Shown in pieces: positions 1 to 6,563 of a stretch of 11,029 nt of DNA (position 1 is its first letter; each line of letters starts with the position of its first letter). Source of the DNA: Verrucomicrobiota bacterium (GTDB lineage Bacteria > Verrucomicrobiota > Verrucomicrobiia > Opitutales > Opitutaceae). The DNA lies in the NCBI GenBank assembly GCA_023446865.1, contig JAEXPL010000403.1:1-11029 (forward strand). The letters run 5' to 3'. The notes beneath the pieces are model-generated. The model saw nothing but the letters and a program-made list of their open reading frames with translations, searched no databases and was not told the DNA's origin. A program made the translations under genes and the position numbers.

Positions 1-375
1 CGCGAGCTCGGCATGGCCGTGATCTTCATCACGCACGACCTCGGCGTCGTCGCCGGCCTGTGCGACCGCGTGCAGGTGATGTACGCCGGCCGCATCGTCG
101 AGAGCGCAACGACCACGGACCTCTTCGCGCGTCCGCAACATCCCTACACCCGCGCCCTCCAACGCTCGATCCCCGCCCTCCAGCCGAAAGGCGCCGAGCT
201 CTTCACCATCCCCGGTCTCCCGCCCGCCCTCCGCCGCCTCCCGCCCAGCTGCCCCTTTGCGCCGCGCTGCGAATTCGCAATCGACCGCTGTCGCGGTCCG
301 GAAACGCCAAATCTCAAAGCGACAAATCTCAACCACTTCACCGCCTGCCTCCGCGTGCAGGCCGGGGAGCTCTGA
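1..375 (+). CDS. Oligopeptide/dipeptide ABC transporter ATP-binding protein, OppD/DppD type (5' end cut off by window)
   Basis: This is the C-terminal end of an ATPase that powers import of short peptides across the inner membrane as a heterodimer with an OppF/DppF partner. The frame is open from base 1 (Arg-Glu-Leu-Gly-Met...), so the gene begins outside the window. Visible parts are the end of the ATPase core, with FITHDLGVV carrying the switch histidine, then DRVQVMYAGRIVE, and the C-terminal domain typical of oligopeptide transporters: HPYTRAL, then IPGLPP, then CPFAPRC followed by two further cysteines (DRC and TAC). That cysteine quartet is normal for OppD/DppD/OppF proteins. Walker A and B lie upstream of the window. 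The partner ATPase starts at 1143, after an unrelated gene at 392-1081. OppD and DppD cannot be separated from this fragment. Confidence 0.93.
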   Translation, partial: RELGMAVIFITHDLGVVAGLCDRVQVMYAGRIVESATTTDLFARPQHPYTRALQRSIPALQPKGAELFTIPGLPPALRRLPPSCPFAPRCEFAIDRCRGPETPNLKATNLNHFTACLRVQAGEL

Positions 376-391
376 GCAACCGACGCCAACG

Positions 392-1081
392 ATGAAACGC
401 CTCTCGCTGCTCCTCGCGCTCGCCTCGTTGCTCGTCTTCGCCGCCGAGCCCAAGCGCGAACCGGTCGAAACCGTCGAACAAGCCAGAGAGGCATCGAAGC
501 TCGTCGTTGTTTCGGAGGTAACGGAGGCAGTTCCCGAGCCAAGTACCAATAGGTGGGATGCGATCCGAGCGTACTGGAAGATCGGGCCACGAGCGAAGAT
601 AGAGGTAACAACCACCGCTTGGCGCGAGAAATGGGAAATCTTCGCAGGACAACTGGTGCTGCACGCCGAAGAGAAGCATCTGGATAGCAATAGCCTGAAG
701 CGTTGCCTCGACGCCCTGAAGCAGGGCGCATTGATCCAGACACAGCCAACGCGGATCGAAAGCCCACTCTCGGCAGAACAGATACGCCAGATGAACGGCA
801 AGGAAGGTAGCTACACGATCGAGATATCTGGCTACCCTGGTGGGCATATCGACACCCTGCCTGCGTCAGTCCCAACTTCAGCATTCCTCGTTCATTCGTC
901 CGACAAGTCGTTCTGGGTAATCTTCGCTCCGTGGGAGTACGAAGAAATCGAAGATGGGTTTCAGCCCGCCGACGAAAAGCCTCAGCCCGAGTTGCCAATG
1001 GGCAGAAGCCTTACGCACATCCGTTTCTGGGTCATGGACCCGACGACCTGTGACATCCTGCTCTACTGCAGCTGCGACTGA
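392..1081 (+). CDS. Hypothetical secreted protein of unknown family
   Basis: The gene encodes 229 residues. I do not recognise the family. The ATG at 392 is chosen over upstream in-frame starts because it gives an immediate signal peptide: MKR, a hydrophobic stretch (LSLLLALASLLVF) and an Ala-Ala site near residues 17-18. The rest is soluble, mixed in composition and rich in charged residues, with a Trp/aromatic patch (FWVIFAPWEYEEIE) and a Cys-Ser-Cys-Asp terminus; no membrane helix follows the signal. It starts 16 bases after the OppD-type gene and ends 61 bases before oppF, so it could be co-transcribed with both. A hand count of 541-660 gives about 54% GC, against about 75% in a 120-base sample of oppF, which suggests a recent arrival. 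No Shine-Dalgarno sequence is visible. Export to periplasm or envelope is inferred from the signal peptide only. Confidence 0.75.
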   Translation: MKRLSLLLALASLLVFAAEPKREPVETVEQAREASKLVVVSEVTEAVPEPSTNRWDAIRAYWKIGPRAKIEVTTTAWREKWEIFAGQLVLHAEEKHLDSNSLKRCLDALKQGALIQTQPTRIESPLSAEQIRQMNGKEGSYTIEISGYPGGHIDTLPASVPTSAFLVHSSDKSFWVIFAPWEYEEIEDGFQPADEKPQPELPMGRSLTHIRFWVMDPTTCDILLYCSCD

Positions 1082-1084
1082 CCC

Positions 1085-1142
1085 TCTGCCTTCCGCCTCC
1101 GAACTCCTAGCTTCTAGATTCTAGCTCCTGTCTCCTGCCTCC
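1085..1142 (+). repeat. Degenerate 7-bp tandem repeat abutting the oppF start codon
   Basis: The gap between the orphan gene and oppF parses into eight consecutive heptamers from 1085 to 1140, all pyrimidine-rich and most matching YCTRSCT (for example TCTAGCT and CCTGTCT), plus a trailing CC just before the ATG at 1143. The array takes the place of a Shine-Dalgarno sequence. It resembles the short tandemly repeated heptamers known from cyanobacteria; here it is seen only by eye. Confidence 0.6.
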
Positions 1143-2138
1143 ATGCCTCCCTCGGACACCCTCCTCTCGCTGCGCGGCGTGCAGACGCACTTTCCGGTGC
1201 AGCGCGGATTCGTGTTCCGGCGGCAGGTCGGCACGGTGAAGGCCGTCGACGGCGTCGACCTCGAGCTGCGCCGCGGCGAGGTGCTCGGGCTCGTCGGCGA
1301 GTCGGGCTGCGGCAAGTCCACCCTCGCCCGCACCATCCTGCAGCTCGTGCCGCCCACCGCCGGCACGGTCGTGTTCGAGGGCCAGAACCTCGCCGAGCTC
1401 GACGCCGCCGCGCTGCGCCGCGCGCGCCTCGGGTTGCAGATGGTCTTCCAGGACCCGTACGCCTCGCTCAACCCGCGCATGACGGTGTTCGACGCGCTCG
1501 CCGAGCCGCTGCGTGTCCACAAGATCGTGCCGCGCGCCGAGGTGCCCGCCCGCGTGACGGCGCTCATGGAACGCGTCGGCCTCGCCCCGCGCTTCGCGAA
1601 GAAGTACCCGCACGAGTTCTCCGGCGGCCAACGCCAGCGCATCGCCATCGCCCGCGCGCTCGCCCTCGAGCCGCGCGTGATCGTGGCCGACGAACCGGTC
1701 TCGGCCCTCGACGTGTCGATCCAGGCGCAGATCCTAAACCTGCTCGCGCAACTCGTCCGCGACCTCGGCCTGAGCCTGATCTTCATCTCGCACGACCTCT
1801 CCGTCGTGAAGCACCTCTCCGACCGCGTCGCCGTGATGTACCTCGGCAAGATCGTCGAGCACGGCCCCGCCGCCGCGGTGATCGAGCACCCGGCGCACCC
1901 GTACACCCGCGCCCTCGTCAGCGCGATCCACGTGCCCGACCCGGCGCGCGAGAAAGCCCGCCAACGCCTCGTGCTCCCCGGCGATCCGCCCTCGCCGCTG
2001 AATCCGCCCGCCGGCTGCGCCTTTCACCCCCGTTGCCCGTTCGCGACCAAGGGTTGCCGCGCCGCCATCCCGCCGCTCGCCGCCCAGCCCGACGGCCGCG
2101 AAGTCGCCTGCGTGCGCTTGGCGGAAATCGGCACGTAG
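1143..2138 (+). CDS. oppF: Oligopeptide/dipeptide ABC transporter ATP-binding protein, OppF/DppF type
   Basis: This 331-residue ATPase is complete and of the usual length. It hydrolyses ATP to drive peptide import, paired with the OppD-type subunit encoded upstream. In order: Walker A GESGCGKST at 52-60, Q-loop VFQDP around Gln103, ABC signature FSGGQRQRIAIARAL starting at 159, Walker B VIVADEP at 179-185 with SALD (187-190) as D-loop, and switch histidine His217 (ISHDLS). The oligopeptide-transporter tail follows: HPYTRAL at 252-258, LPGDPPSP, and cysteines 292, 298, 305 and 323 in the GCxFxPRC...C...C pattern. The start is the first ATG that keeps the normal N-terminus; no Shine-Dalgarno sequence precedes it, only the heptamer array. 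The stop codon TAG lies inside the GTAG head of the REPIN that follows. OppF versus DppF cannot be settled from sequence alone. Confidence 0.94.
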   Translation: MPPSDTLLSLRGVQTHFPVQRGFVFRRQVGTVKAVDGVDLELRRGEVLGLVGESGCGKSTLARTILQLVPPTAGTVVFEGQNLAELDAAALRRARLGLQMVFQDPYASLNPRMTVFDALAEPLRVHKIVPRAEVPARVTALMERVGLAPRFAKKYPHEFSGGQRQRIAIARALALEPRVIVADEPVSALDVSIQAQILNLLAQLVRDLGLSLIFISHDLSVVKHLSDRVAVMYLGKIVEHGPAAAVIEHPAHPYTRALVSAIHVPDPAREKARQRLVLPGDPPSPLNPPAGCAFHPRCPFATKGCRAAIPPLAAQPDGREVACVRLAEIGT

Positions 2139-2219
2139 GTCCAGTCTCCGACTGGACCCGGCAAGCCCGAGCGGGCATGCCCGCTCAAAACCCCACGGCC
2201 GGTCGGAGACCGGCCCTAC
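2135..2219. repeat. REPIN-like pair of inverted GTAG-headed hairpins
   Basis: The left unit begins GTAG (2135-2138) and forms a 9-bp stem (2138-2146 with 2150-2158) with a TCC loop. The right unit is its inverted partner: an 8-bp stem (2197-2204 with 2208-2215), GGA loop, then CTAC (2216-2219). The two share GTAGG-n-CC-n-GTC-TCC-GAC, and their stem differences are compensatory: T-A becomes G-C and A-T becomes G-C. Between them is an 18-bp palindrome at 2169-2186 (stem GAGCGGGC, AT centre). GTAG followed by a hairpin, in head-to-head pairs, is the known form of REP/REPIN sequences moved by RAYT (IS200-related) transposases. The left head supplies the oppF stop codon. Confidence 0.75.
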
Positions 2220-2229
2220 TTGGCCGGAC

Positions 2230-2700
2230 CTACTTGGCTCCCGGATACCCGACCTGCCGGAGCGCCTCGAAAGTCGCGATGCCGGCGGCGGTCGAGAGAT
2301 TGAGCGAGCGCAGTTCGGTGTTCGCATGAGGAATAGTAATGCGTGCCTCCGGGCCGATCTCCTCGTGCAGCCAGTCGGGCGCGCCCGAGCCTTCGTTGCC
2401 GAAGACCAACCCGTCGCCATCGGCGTACCGCGCCTCCCAGAACGACCGCGCGCCCTTCGTCGTCAGCAGCCAGAGCCGTTGCGGGCGCACCGCACTGGCC
2501 TTGAACTCCTCCCAGTTGCGGTGGTGGTGCACATCCAGTTCATACCAGTAGTCCATGCCCGCGCGCCGCAGGTGGCGGTCGGTGATGGTGAAGCCGAGCG
2601 GATGGATCAGGTGCAGCCGGCAGCGCGTGATCGCGCACATTCGGCCAACATTGCCGGTGTTTTGGGGGATCTCCGGCTGGAAAAGGACAATGTGAATCAT
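2230..2700 (-). CDS. trmL: tRNA (cytidine/uridine-34-2'-O)-methyltransferase TrmL, SPOUT family
   Basis: The 156-residue product matches the small single-domain TrmL enzymes, which use S-adenosylmethionine to methylate the ribose of the wobble nucleotide of leucine tRNAs in the cytoplasm. Diagnostic motifs are FQPEIPQNTGN at 7-17, the AdoMet-binding VFGNEGSG at 99-106, and IPHANTELRSLNLS followed by TAAGIATFEALRQ at 123-149, which forms the trefoil knot of the SPOUT fold. It starts with the ATG at 2700. On the minus strand a G-rich GGGGGGAGGGG sequence lies about ten bases upstream and probably serves for ribosome binding. It is transcribed divergently from the receiver-domain gene at 2822 and converges on oppF. 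Its stop codon sits in a CTACTTGGC copy at 2230-2238 that repeats 2216-2224. Confidence 0.95.
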   Translation of the reverse strand: MIHIVLFQPEIPQNTGNVGRMCAITRCRLHLIHPLGFTITDRHLRRAGMDYWYELDVHHHRNWEEFKASAVRPQRLWLLTTKGARSFWEARYADGDGLVFGNEGSGAPDWLHEEIGPEARITIPHANTELRSLNLSTAAGIATFEALRQVGYPGAK

Positions 2701-2821
2701 GTGTCAAAAACCCCTCCCCCCCTCGTCGCCCACCGGGAATTGGGTTGTATGGGCACCTTCGCCGAGAGAGTAGCATGGCCGCACACCCCACTCCGTGACT
2801 GCACCAGAAACCTCAGCCAAG

Positions 2822-3217
2822 ATGAAAAAGGTCCTCATCGTCGACGATGAGAAGTCGTTTACCGAACTGCTGGCGCAGATTCTCAACGACAACATGACCT
2901 GCCCGGTGGAGTCGTACAACCGGCCCGCCGACGCCCTCAAGGCGATCCACGCCGGCGACATCGCGGTGCTTGTCACCGATTACTACATGCCGGTGATGAA
3001 CGGCATCGAACTGATCCGCAACCTCCAGCAGGCGCAGCCCAACGTGCCCGCCATCCTCATCACCGGCCACAGCCTGAAGTTCGGCGAGGAGGAGATGCGC
3101 CGCCTGCCGTCATTGAAGACCGTGCTCGCCAAGCCGTTCGGCTGGCGCCGCCTCGCCGACCTCCTGATCCAGCATTGGCCCGACGCCAATCCGCCCAAGA
3201 TCAAGGAACCGACCTGA
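2822..3217 (+). CDS. Stand-alone response regulator receiver domain protein (CheY-like)
   Basis: The 131-residue protein is a single phosphoreceiver domain with no output domain. Visible are the acidic pair Asp8-Asp9 (VLIVDDE), phospho-acceptor Asp53 (VLVTDYYMPVMNG), the switch threonine Thr81 (ILITGHS) and conserved Lys104 (LAKPFG). The ATG at 2822 is preferred because MKKVLIVDDE is the usual opening of the fold; a GTG at 2795 would add nine residues. No clear Shine-Dalgarno sequence is visible. No histidine kinase lies in the window, so the partner is unknown. It probably acts as a phosphorelay intermediate or protein-interaction switch. It is divergent from trmL and lies upstream of the peptide-binding protein gene, separated by 324 bases that contain a terminator, so a functional link to the transporter is not implied. 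Confidence 0.92.
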   Translation: MKKVLIVDDEKSFTELLAQILNDNMTCPVESYNRPADALKAIHAGDIAVLVTDYYMPVMNGIELIRNLQQAQPNVPAILITGHSLKFGEEEMRRLPSLKTVLAKPFGWRRLADLLIQHWPDANPPKIKEPT

Positions 3218-3228
3218 GCCAATCTTCG

Positions 3229-3256
3229 GTCGAGCGGCGAGAGGCGAGTGTCGAGC
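3229..3256 (+). repeat. Purine-rich 7-bp tandem repeat, copy A
   Basis: Four heptamers of the form GKCGAGN (for example GTCGAGC and GGCGAGT) lie 12 bases after the receiver gene. Read on the other strand they match the pyrimidine-rich heptamers at 3321-3348. Confidence 0.5.
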
Positions 3257-3320
3257 GCCCAATTCTCCGAAGCTGCTTCCTCCGTCATGCCGCCGCCGGT
3301 CTGTTTCCTGGCGGTTTGCA

Positions 3321-3348
3321 CTCGTCACTCGATCCTCGACTCTCGACT
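3321..3348 (+). repeat. Pyrimidine-rich 7-bp tandem repeat, copy B (inverted relative to copy A)
   Basis: Four heptamers beginning CTCG (two are CTCGACT) lie 64 bases after copy A and in opposite orientation. The two arrays could pair partially in a transcript, for example CGAGTG of copy A with CACTCG of copy B. Confidence 0.5.
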
Positions 3349-3404
3349 GCCACACCACGACCTGAGCACGCCGCCGCCTCCGCGGCCCGCACCTCGGTGG
3401 CTCC

Positions 3405-3431
3405 GCCCGGTTTCGCGACCGGGCTTTTTTT
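3405..3431 (+). terminator. Intrinsic terminator
   Basis: A 7-bp perfect stem GCCCGGT/ACCGGGC with a TTCGCG loop is followed by seven T residues (3425-3431). It lies 188 bases after the receiver gene and 110 bases before the peptide-binding protein gene. It either ends the receiver transcript or, less likely, acts as a leader terminator for the downstream gene. Confidence 0.8.
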
Positions 3432-3541
3432 GCACCGGCCCGAGCCATATCCGGGATTTCGGCGTGGAGACGGAGTACCCCGTCGGAAGACCGCCCCGCC
3501 GCGATTGCGCCACGAACCGGCCCGCGCATGCTCCGCCCACG

Positions 3542-5155
3542 ATGTCGTGCCTTCGCCTTCCGTTGCTGCTCATCACCGTCCTTCTCGGCCTCGTCCTGCT
3601 CGCGCCCGGTTGCGCCAAACGCGAAACCGTCGCCGCCGCCGGTCGGCGCACGGGCACACTCCACCTCGCGCTCAACTCCGAGCCCGGCGAACTCGACCCG
3701 CAGCGCCAGATCAACATGGACCAGATGAGCGTCTCCCTTGCGCTCTTCGAAGGCCTCACCGCGCTCGACGAAACCACCTCGCTCCCGGTCCCCGCTGCCG
3801 CCGAGCGCTGGGAAACCTCCGCCGACGGCCTCACCTGGACCTTCCACCTCCGCCCCGGCCTGCGCTGGTCCGACGGCACCCCGCTCACCGCCGAGGATTT
3901 CGCCTGGTCGCTGCGCCGCGCCCTTTCACCCGCCCTCGCGTCCGAATACGCCTATGTGCTCTACCCCATCCGCGGCGCCGAGGACTTCAACGCCGGCCGC
4001 GCGACCGCCCCCGCCACCGTCGGTCTCCGCGCCGTGGATGCCACCACGCTCGAGATCGTGCTCGCCCGCCCCACCCCGCTCCTGCCCGCGATCCTCGGCC
4101 TGCCGGTCGCCTTCCCGATCCCGAGCCAAGCCCTCGCCAGAGCCGCCGCCGCCGGGGACGAACGGCGTTGGACGCGCCCGGAGTTTCTCGTGGGCAACGG
4201 GCCGTTCGTGCTCACCGCGTGGTCGCCCAACCGCCAGCTTGTCACCACGCGCAACCCGCAGTTCCACGAACCGGCGCAACTCGCCGCCCTCGTCTTCCAC
4301 CCCTACGACCAGGCCGCCGCCCAGGAGGCCGCCTTCCGCACCGGCCAGCTCCACCTCACCGCCGACCTGCCCGCGACACGCATCGCCCACTACCGCGCCA
4401 CCCAACCGCAGGTGCTCCGCACCGAACCGGTGCTCGAGGCGAACTTCCTCCGTTTCAACACCACCCGGTCGCCCTTCAACGATCCCCGGGTGCGCCGCGC
4501 CTTCGCGCTCGCCGTCGACCGCACGGCCCTCGTCGGCACGGTCACGCTCGGCGGCCAGGCCCCGGGTTTCGCCCTCTGCCCGTCCGGGCTCCCCGGTTAC
4601 ACGCCGCCCGCCGGGCTCGCGTCCGATCCCGCCGCCGCCCGCCAGCTCCTCGCCGAAGCCGGGTTCCCCGCAGGGCGCGGTTTCCCGACAACGGAGGCGA
4701 TCACCTTCTCGTCCGACCTCAACCAGAAGGTCCTCGAGGCGCTCCAACAGATGTGGAGTCGCGAACTCGACGTGACCGTCGCCCTCGCGCCGAAGGAGAA
4801 GAACGTCTGGATCTCCGACGAACGCCGCCTTGGCTACGACCTCTCGCTCGCCCGCTGGATCGGCGACTACGCCGACCCGGTCGCCTTCCTCGAGCTCTTC
4901 CTCGCCGACAGCGGCAACAACGCCACCGGCTGGTCCGATGCCGAGTACGACCGGCTTGTCCGCACCGCTGCCGCCGAGGCGGATCCGGCGCGTCGCAACG
5001 CGCTGTTCAGCGCGGCCGAGGCGCGCCTGCTCGCGGCGTTGCCCATCGCCCCGCTCTACCACGGCACGCGCGCCTACCTCGCCGACCCGGCGGTACGCGG
5101 TTGGGAACCCGCCCTGCTCGGCTTTCACCGCTACCAGCACGTGCGGTTGGAGTGA
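3542..5155 (+). CDS. Peptide ABC transporter substrate-binding lipoprotein (solute-binding family 5, OppA-like)
   Basis: The 537-residue product has the length and order of family 5 extracellular solute-binding proteins, which capture peptides outside the inner membrane and deliver them to an Opp/Dpp permease. The ATG at 3542 opens a lipoprotein signal: a hydrophobic run (residues 8-20) and Cys24 in LLAPGC, slightly off the usual L-A/S-G-C lipobox. The mature N-terminus shows LNSEPGELDPQ, then RWETSADGLTWTFHLRPG and LRWSDGTPLTAEDFAWSLRRALSP, the family signature. Later landmarks are VGNGPFVLTAW, NDPRVRRAFALAVDR and the C-terminal LPIAPLYHGTRAYL. A much longer in-frame extension upstream lacks a signal sequence and is rejected. 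The ATPases of a matching importer lie 1.4 kb and more upstream, so it may serve the same transporter although it is not contiguous with them. Confidence 0.93.
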   Translation: MSCLRLPLLLITVLLGLVLLAPGCAKRETVAAAGRRTGTLHLALNSEPGELDPQRQINMDQMSVSLALFEGLTALDETTSLPVPAAAERWETSADGLTWTFHLRPGLRWSDGTPLTAEDFAWSLRRALSPALASEYAYVLYPIRGAEDFNAGRATAPATVGLRAVDATTLEIVLARPTPLLPAILGLPVAFPIPSQALARAAAAGDERRWTRPEFLVGNGPFVLTAWSPNRQLVTTRNPQFHEPAQLAALVFHPYDQAAAQEAAFRTGQLHLTADLPATRIAHYRATQPQVLRTEPVLEANFLRFNTTRSPFNDPRVRRAFALAVDRTALVGTVTLGGQAPGFALCPSGLPGYTPPAGLASDPAAARQLLAEAGFPAGRGFPTTEAITFSSDLNQKVLEALQQMWSRELDVTVALAPKEKNVWISDERRLGYDLSLARWIGDYADPVAFLELFLADSGNNATGWSDAEYDRLVRTAAAEADPARRNALFSAAEARLLAALPIAPLYHGTRAYLADPAVRGWEPALLGFHRYQHVRLE

Positions 5156-5172
5156 CGCTGAATCGCGCCCGC

Positions 5173-5233
5173 TGTAGGCCTGATCGCTGACCTGGCGATT
5201 TCGCGCCGAGCCACGTCAGCGAGGTGGCCTACA
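5173..5233. repeat. Second REPIN-like inverted repeat (GTAG...CTAC)
   Basis: TGTAGGCC (5173-5180) is answered by GGCCTACA (5226-5233), with an inner match of CGCTGAC (5185-5191) to GTCAGCG (5215-5221). Read inward from both ends, the left and right halves are two similar copies of a GTAGGCC-headed unit sharing the GTCAGCGA core; the right unit has a clean 5-bp stem GCCAC/GTGGC. The family differs from the element at 2135-2219 except for the GTAGG head. It lies between the convergent ends of the peptide-binding protein gene and smpB. Confidence 0.65.
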
Positions 5234-5271
5234 ATCAGAAAAGAATCCGCACGGAGCGCACGAGGTCTCGC

Positions 5272-5742
5272 TCAACGCCGGGCCCGCAGCACGCGCGCAA
5301 TGTCGCGGTCGTTCTCGCGCTTCTTGATGTCGTCGCGCTTGTCGTACTGCTTCTTGCCCGTGGCCAGGCCGATCTCGACCTTCACCAGCGCATCCTTAAA
5401 GTAGAGCCGCAGCGCCACGAGCGCCTTGCCGGTGGTCTCGAGCTCCTGCTCGATCTTGCGCAACTGGGCGCGGTGGAGGAGCAGTTTGCGGGCGCGACGC
5501 GGGTCGCACTTCACATAGCCGCTGAACTCGTACTCCTCGATGTGCAGGCCGTAGAGCCAGGCTTCGCCGCGATCGATGCGGGCAAAGGCGTCGGCGAGCT
5601 GCGCACGGCCGGCGCGGATGGATTTCACCTCGGCACCGCGCAGGGCGATGCCCGCCTCGAAGCGCTCGTCGATGAAATAGTCCCGCAACGCCTTCGGGTT
5701 GCGGACCTCGGTGTAGCGCTCCTGTTTTTTGGCTGCGGCCAC
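5272..5742 (-). CDS. smpB: SsrA-binding protein SmpB
   Basis: The 156-residue product is a full-length SmpB, the partner of tmRNA that brings it to stalled ribosomes for trans-translation. Recognisable blocks in order are NPKALRDYFIDERFEAGIALRG, EVKSIRAGRAQL, LYGLHIEEY, then DPRRARKLLLHRAQL, the C-terminal VEIGLATGKKQYDKRDDIKKR and a basic tail (DIARVLRARR) that in the family inserts into the ribosomal mRNA channel. Translation appears to start at a GTG (5742), giving MAAAKKQE; no Shine-Dalgarno sequence is evident. It follows rpoZ on the minus strand after 76 bases, so the two probably share a transcript. The tmRNA gene itself is not seen in the window. Confidence 0.96.
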   Translation of the reverse strand: MAAAKKQERYTEVRNPKALRDYFIDERFEAGIALRGAEVKSIRAGRAQLADAFARIDRGEAWLYGLHIEEYEFSGYVKCDPRRARKLLLHRAQLRKIEQELETTGKALVALRLYFKDALVKVEIGLATGKKQYDKRDDIKKRENDRDIARVLRARR

Positions 5743-5818
5743 GGCGTGTTGGCGCCCGCGGAACCCGGGCCAGCGCGGGACTCATCCCACCACCGACTCC
5801 GCGCCACCGCCGGCGGAG

Positions 5819-6016
5819 TTACTCGGCGAACTCGTAATGGATCTTCCCCTCGATGATCTCGCGCAGAGCGATGTCCTCGAGGTTGAGCTTCTCCAGGGAC
5901 TCCACGAGCGGACGGCTGCCGCGACGAAGCTGCTTCACGCGGCGCGAAACCACATTGATGAGCAGGTTCGCGTCGATGATGACTTTCTGGGCTTCTTTTA
6001 GGTATTCGTCTCTCAC
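5819..6016 (-). CDS. rpoZ: DNA-directed RNA polymerase omega subunit
   Basis: The 65-residue protein carries the omega pattern: VIIDANLLINVVSRRVKQLRRGSRPLVE followed by LEDIALREIIEGKIHYEF, where the ALREIxEGKI block is the family hallmark. Omega assists assembly and stability of RNA polymerase by holding the beta' subunit. The start is a GTG at 6016, chosen because AAGGAGG lies six bases upstream on the minus strand, one of the best ribosome-binding sites in the window; a longer in-frame ORF running back to 6229 has no such support. The next gene in the same direction is smpB, 76 bases on. The short length and divergent N-terminus are expected for omega in this phylum, but that leaves slightly more doubt than for the neighbours. 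Confidence 0.85.
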   Translation of the reverse strand: MRDEYLKEAQKVIIDANLLINVVSRRVKQLRRGSRPLVESLEKLNLEDIALREIIEGKIHYEFAE

Positions 6017-6201
6017 GGAGTTCCTCCTTGGAAAAGTGAAGAGGGAGACAAGGCGGTCGCGCCCCTTCCCGGTCAAGAGTGAATTTCGACGAGGCCGTGA
6101 ACGGCGCCCCTTGGGGAACCGCCCCGGTTTCGCCCACGCCTGCGCCACGCTTGCCAGCCAAACCCCGCTGGCGGCTTGCCGCACCAGAGGTTCCCTGCAC
6201 C

Positions 6202-6549
6202 ATGCCGGCCATGTGGATTGCGTGGACAACGGTCGATTCCCGCGCCGCCGCCGAGCGTCTGGCCCGCTCGGTGATGGAGCACCGCTTGGCCGCCTGCGCC
6301 CAGATCGAGGGCCCGATTTCCTCCCTCTACTGGTGGCAGGGGAAGCTTGAGCAAAGCGAAGAATGGCGCCTGACCTTCAAGTGCACCCCGGAGCAACTCG
6401 GCCTGCTGGAGACCCGAATTCTCGCCGAACATCCCTATGAGACCCCCGAGTGGATTGCCGTCCGCGCCGAACATGTGGGGGAAAAATACTTGAACTGGGC
6501 ATTCGAGAGCCCTTCACTCGCCGACTTTTCCAACGACACCAACGCCTAA
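6202..6549 (+). CDS. cutA: CutA1-family divalent-cation tolerance protein
   Basis: The 115-residue product has the order of the trimeric CutA1 fold: WTTVDSRAAAERLARSVMEHRLAACAQI in the first half, SLYWWQGKLEQSEEWRLTFK in the middle and HPYETPEWIAV at 77-87. The name comes from copper-tolerance mutants of E. coli; the biochemical role is still unsettled, and the protein resembles PII signalling proteins in fold. The ATG at 6202 is preferred because AGAGG lies 11 bases upstream; ATG 6211 is also possible. It is divergent from rpoZ with 185 bases between them. The small basic protein gene follows after 14 bases and probably shares its mRNA. Confidence 0.93.
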   Translation: MPAMWIAWTTVDSRAAAERLARSVMEHRLAACAQIEGPISSLYWWQGKLEQSEEWRLTFKCTPEQLGLLETRILAEHPYETPEWIAVRAEHVGEKYLNWAFESPSLADFSNDTNA

Positions 6550-6563
6550 CCGCAGTCCGGACC

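Larger units (their letters stand above)
3218..3541 (+). other. Long intergenic region before the peptide-binding protein gene
   Basis: This 324-base gap holds two inverted heptamer arrays (3229-3256 and 3321-3348) and an intrinsic terminator (3405-3431). The last 110 bases before the ATG at 3542 are GC-rich and show no recognisable riboswitch, RNA gene or clear promoter hexamers. The reading frames that cross this gap are extensions of neighbouring frames and lack start-codon or composition support. Confidence 0.5.

Noticed and set aside
3175..5190. A 671-codon open frame overlapping the peptide-binding protein gene, and other long plus- and minus-strand frames over the same interval
   Set aside because: Their translations are Arg/Pro-rich with no motif, as expected of alternate frames in very GC-rich DNA; only the frame from 3542 shows the family 5 signature and a lipoprotein signal.
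5796..5819. Hairpin ACTCCGC/GCGGAGT at the end of rpoZ, considered as a terminator
   Set aside because: No run of U would follow on the minus strand, and smpB continues in the same direction; chance pairing in GC-rich sequence is likely.
6040..6075. TTGACC on the minus strand upstream of rpoZ as a -35 element
   Set aside because: No acceptable -10 hexamer occurs at 16-19 bases, so a promoter cannot be supported.
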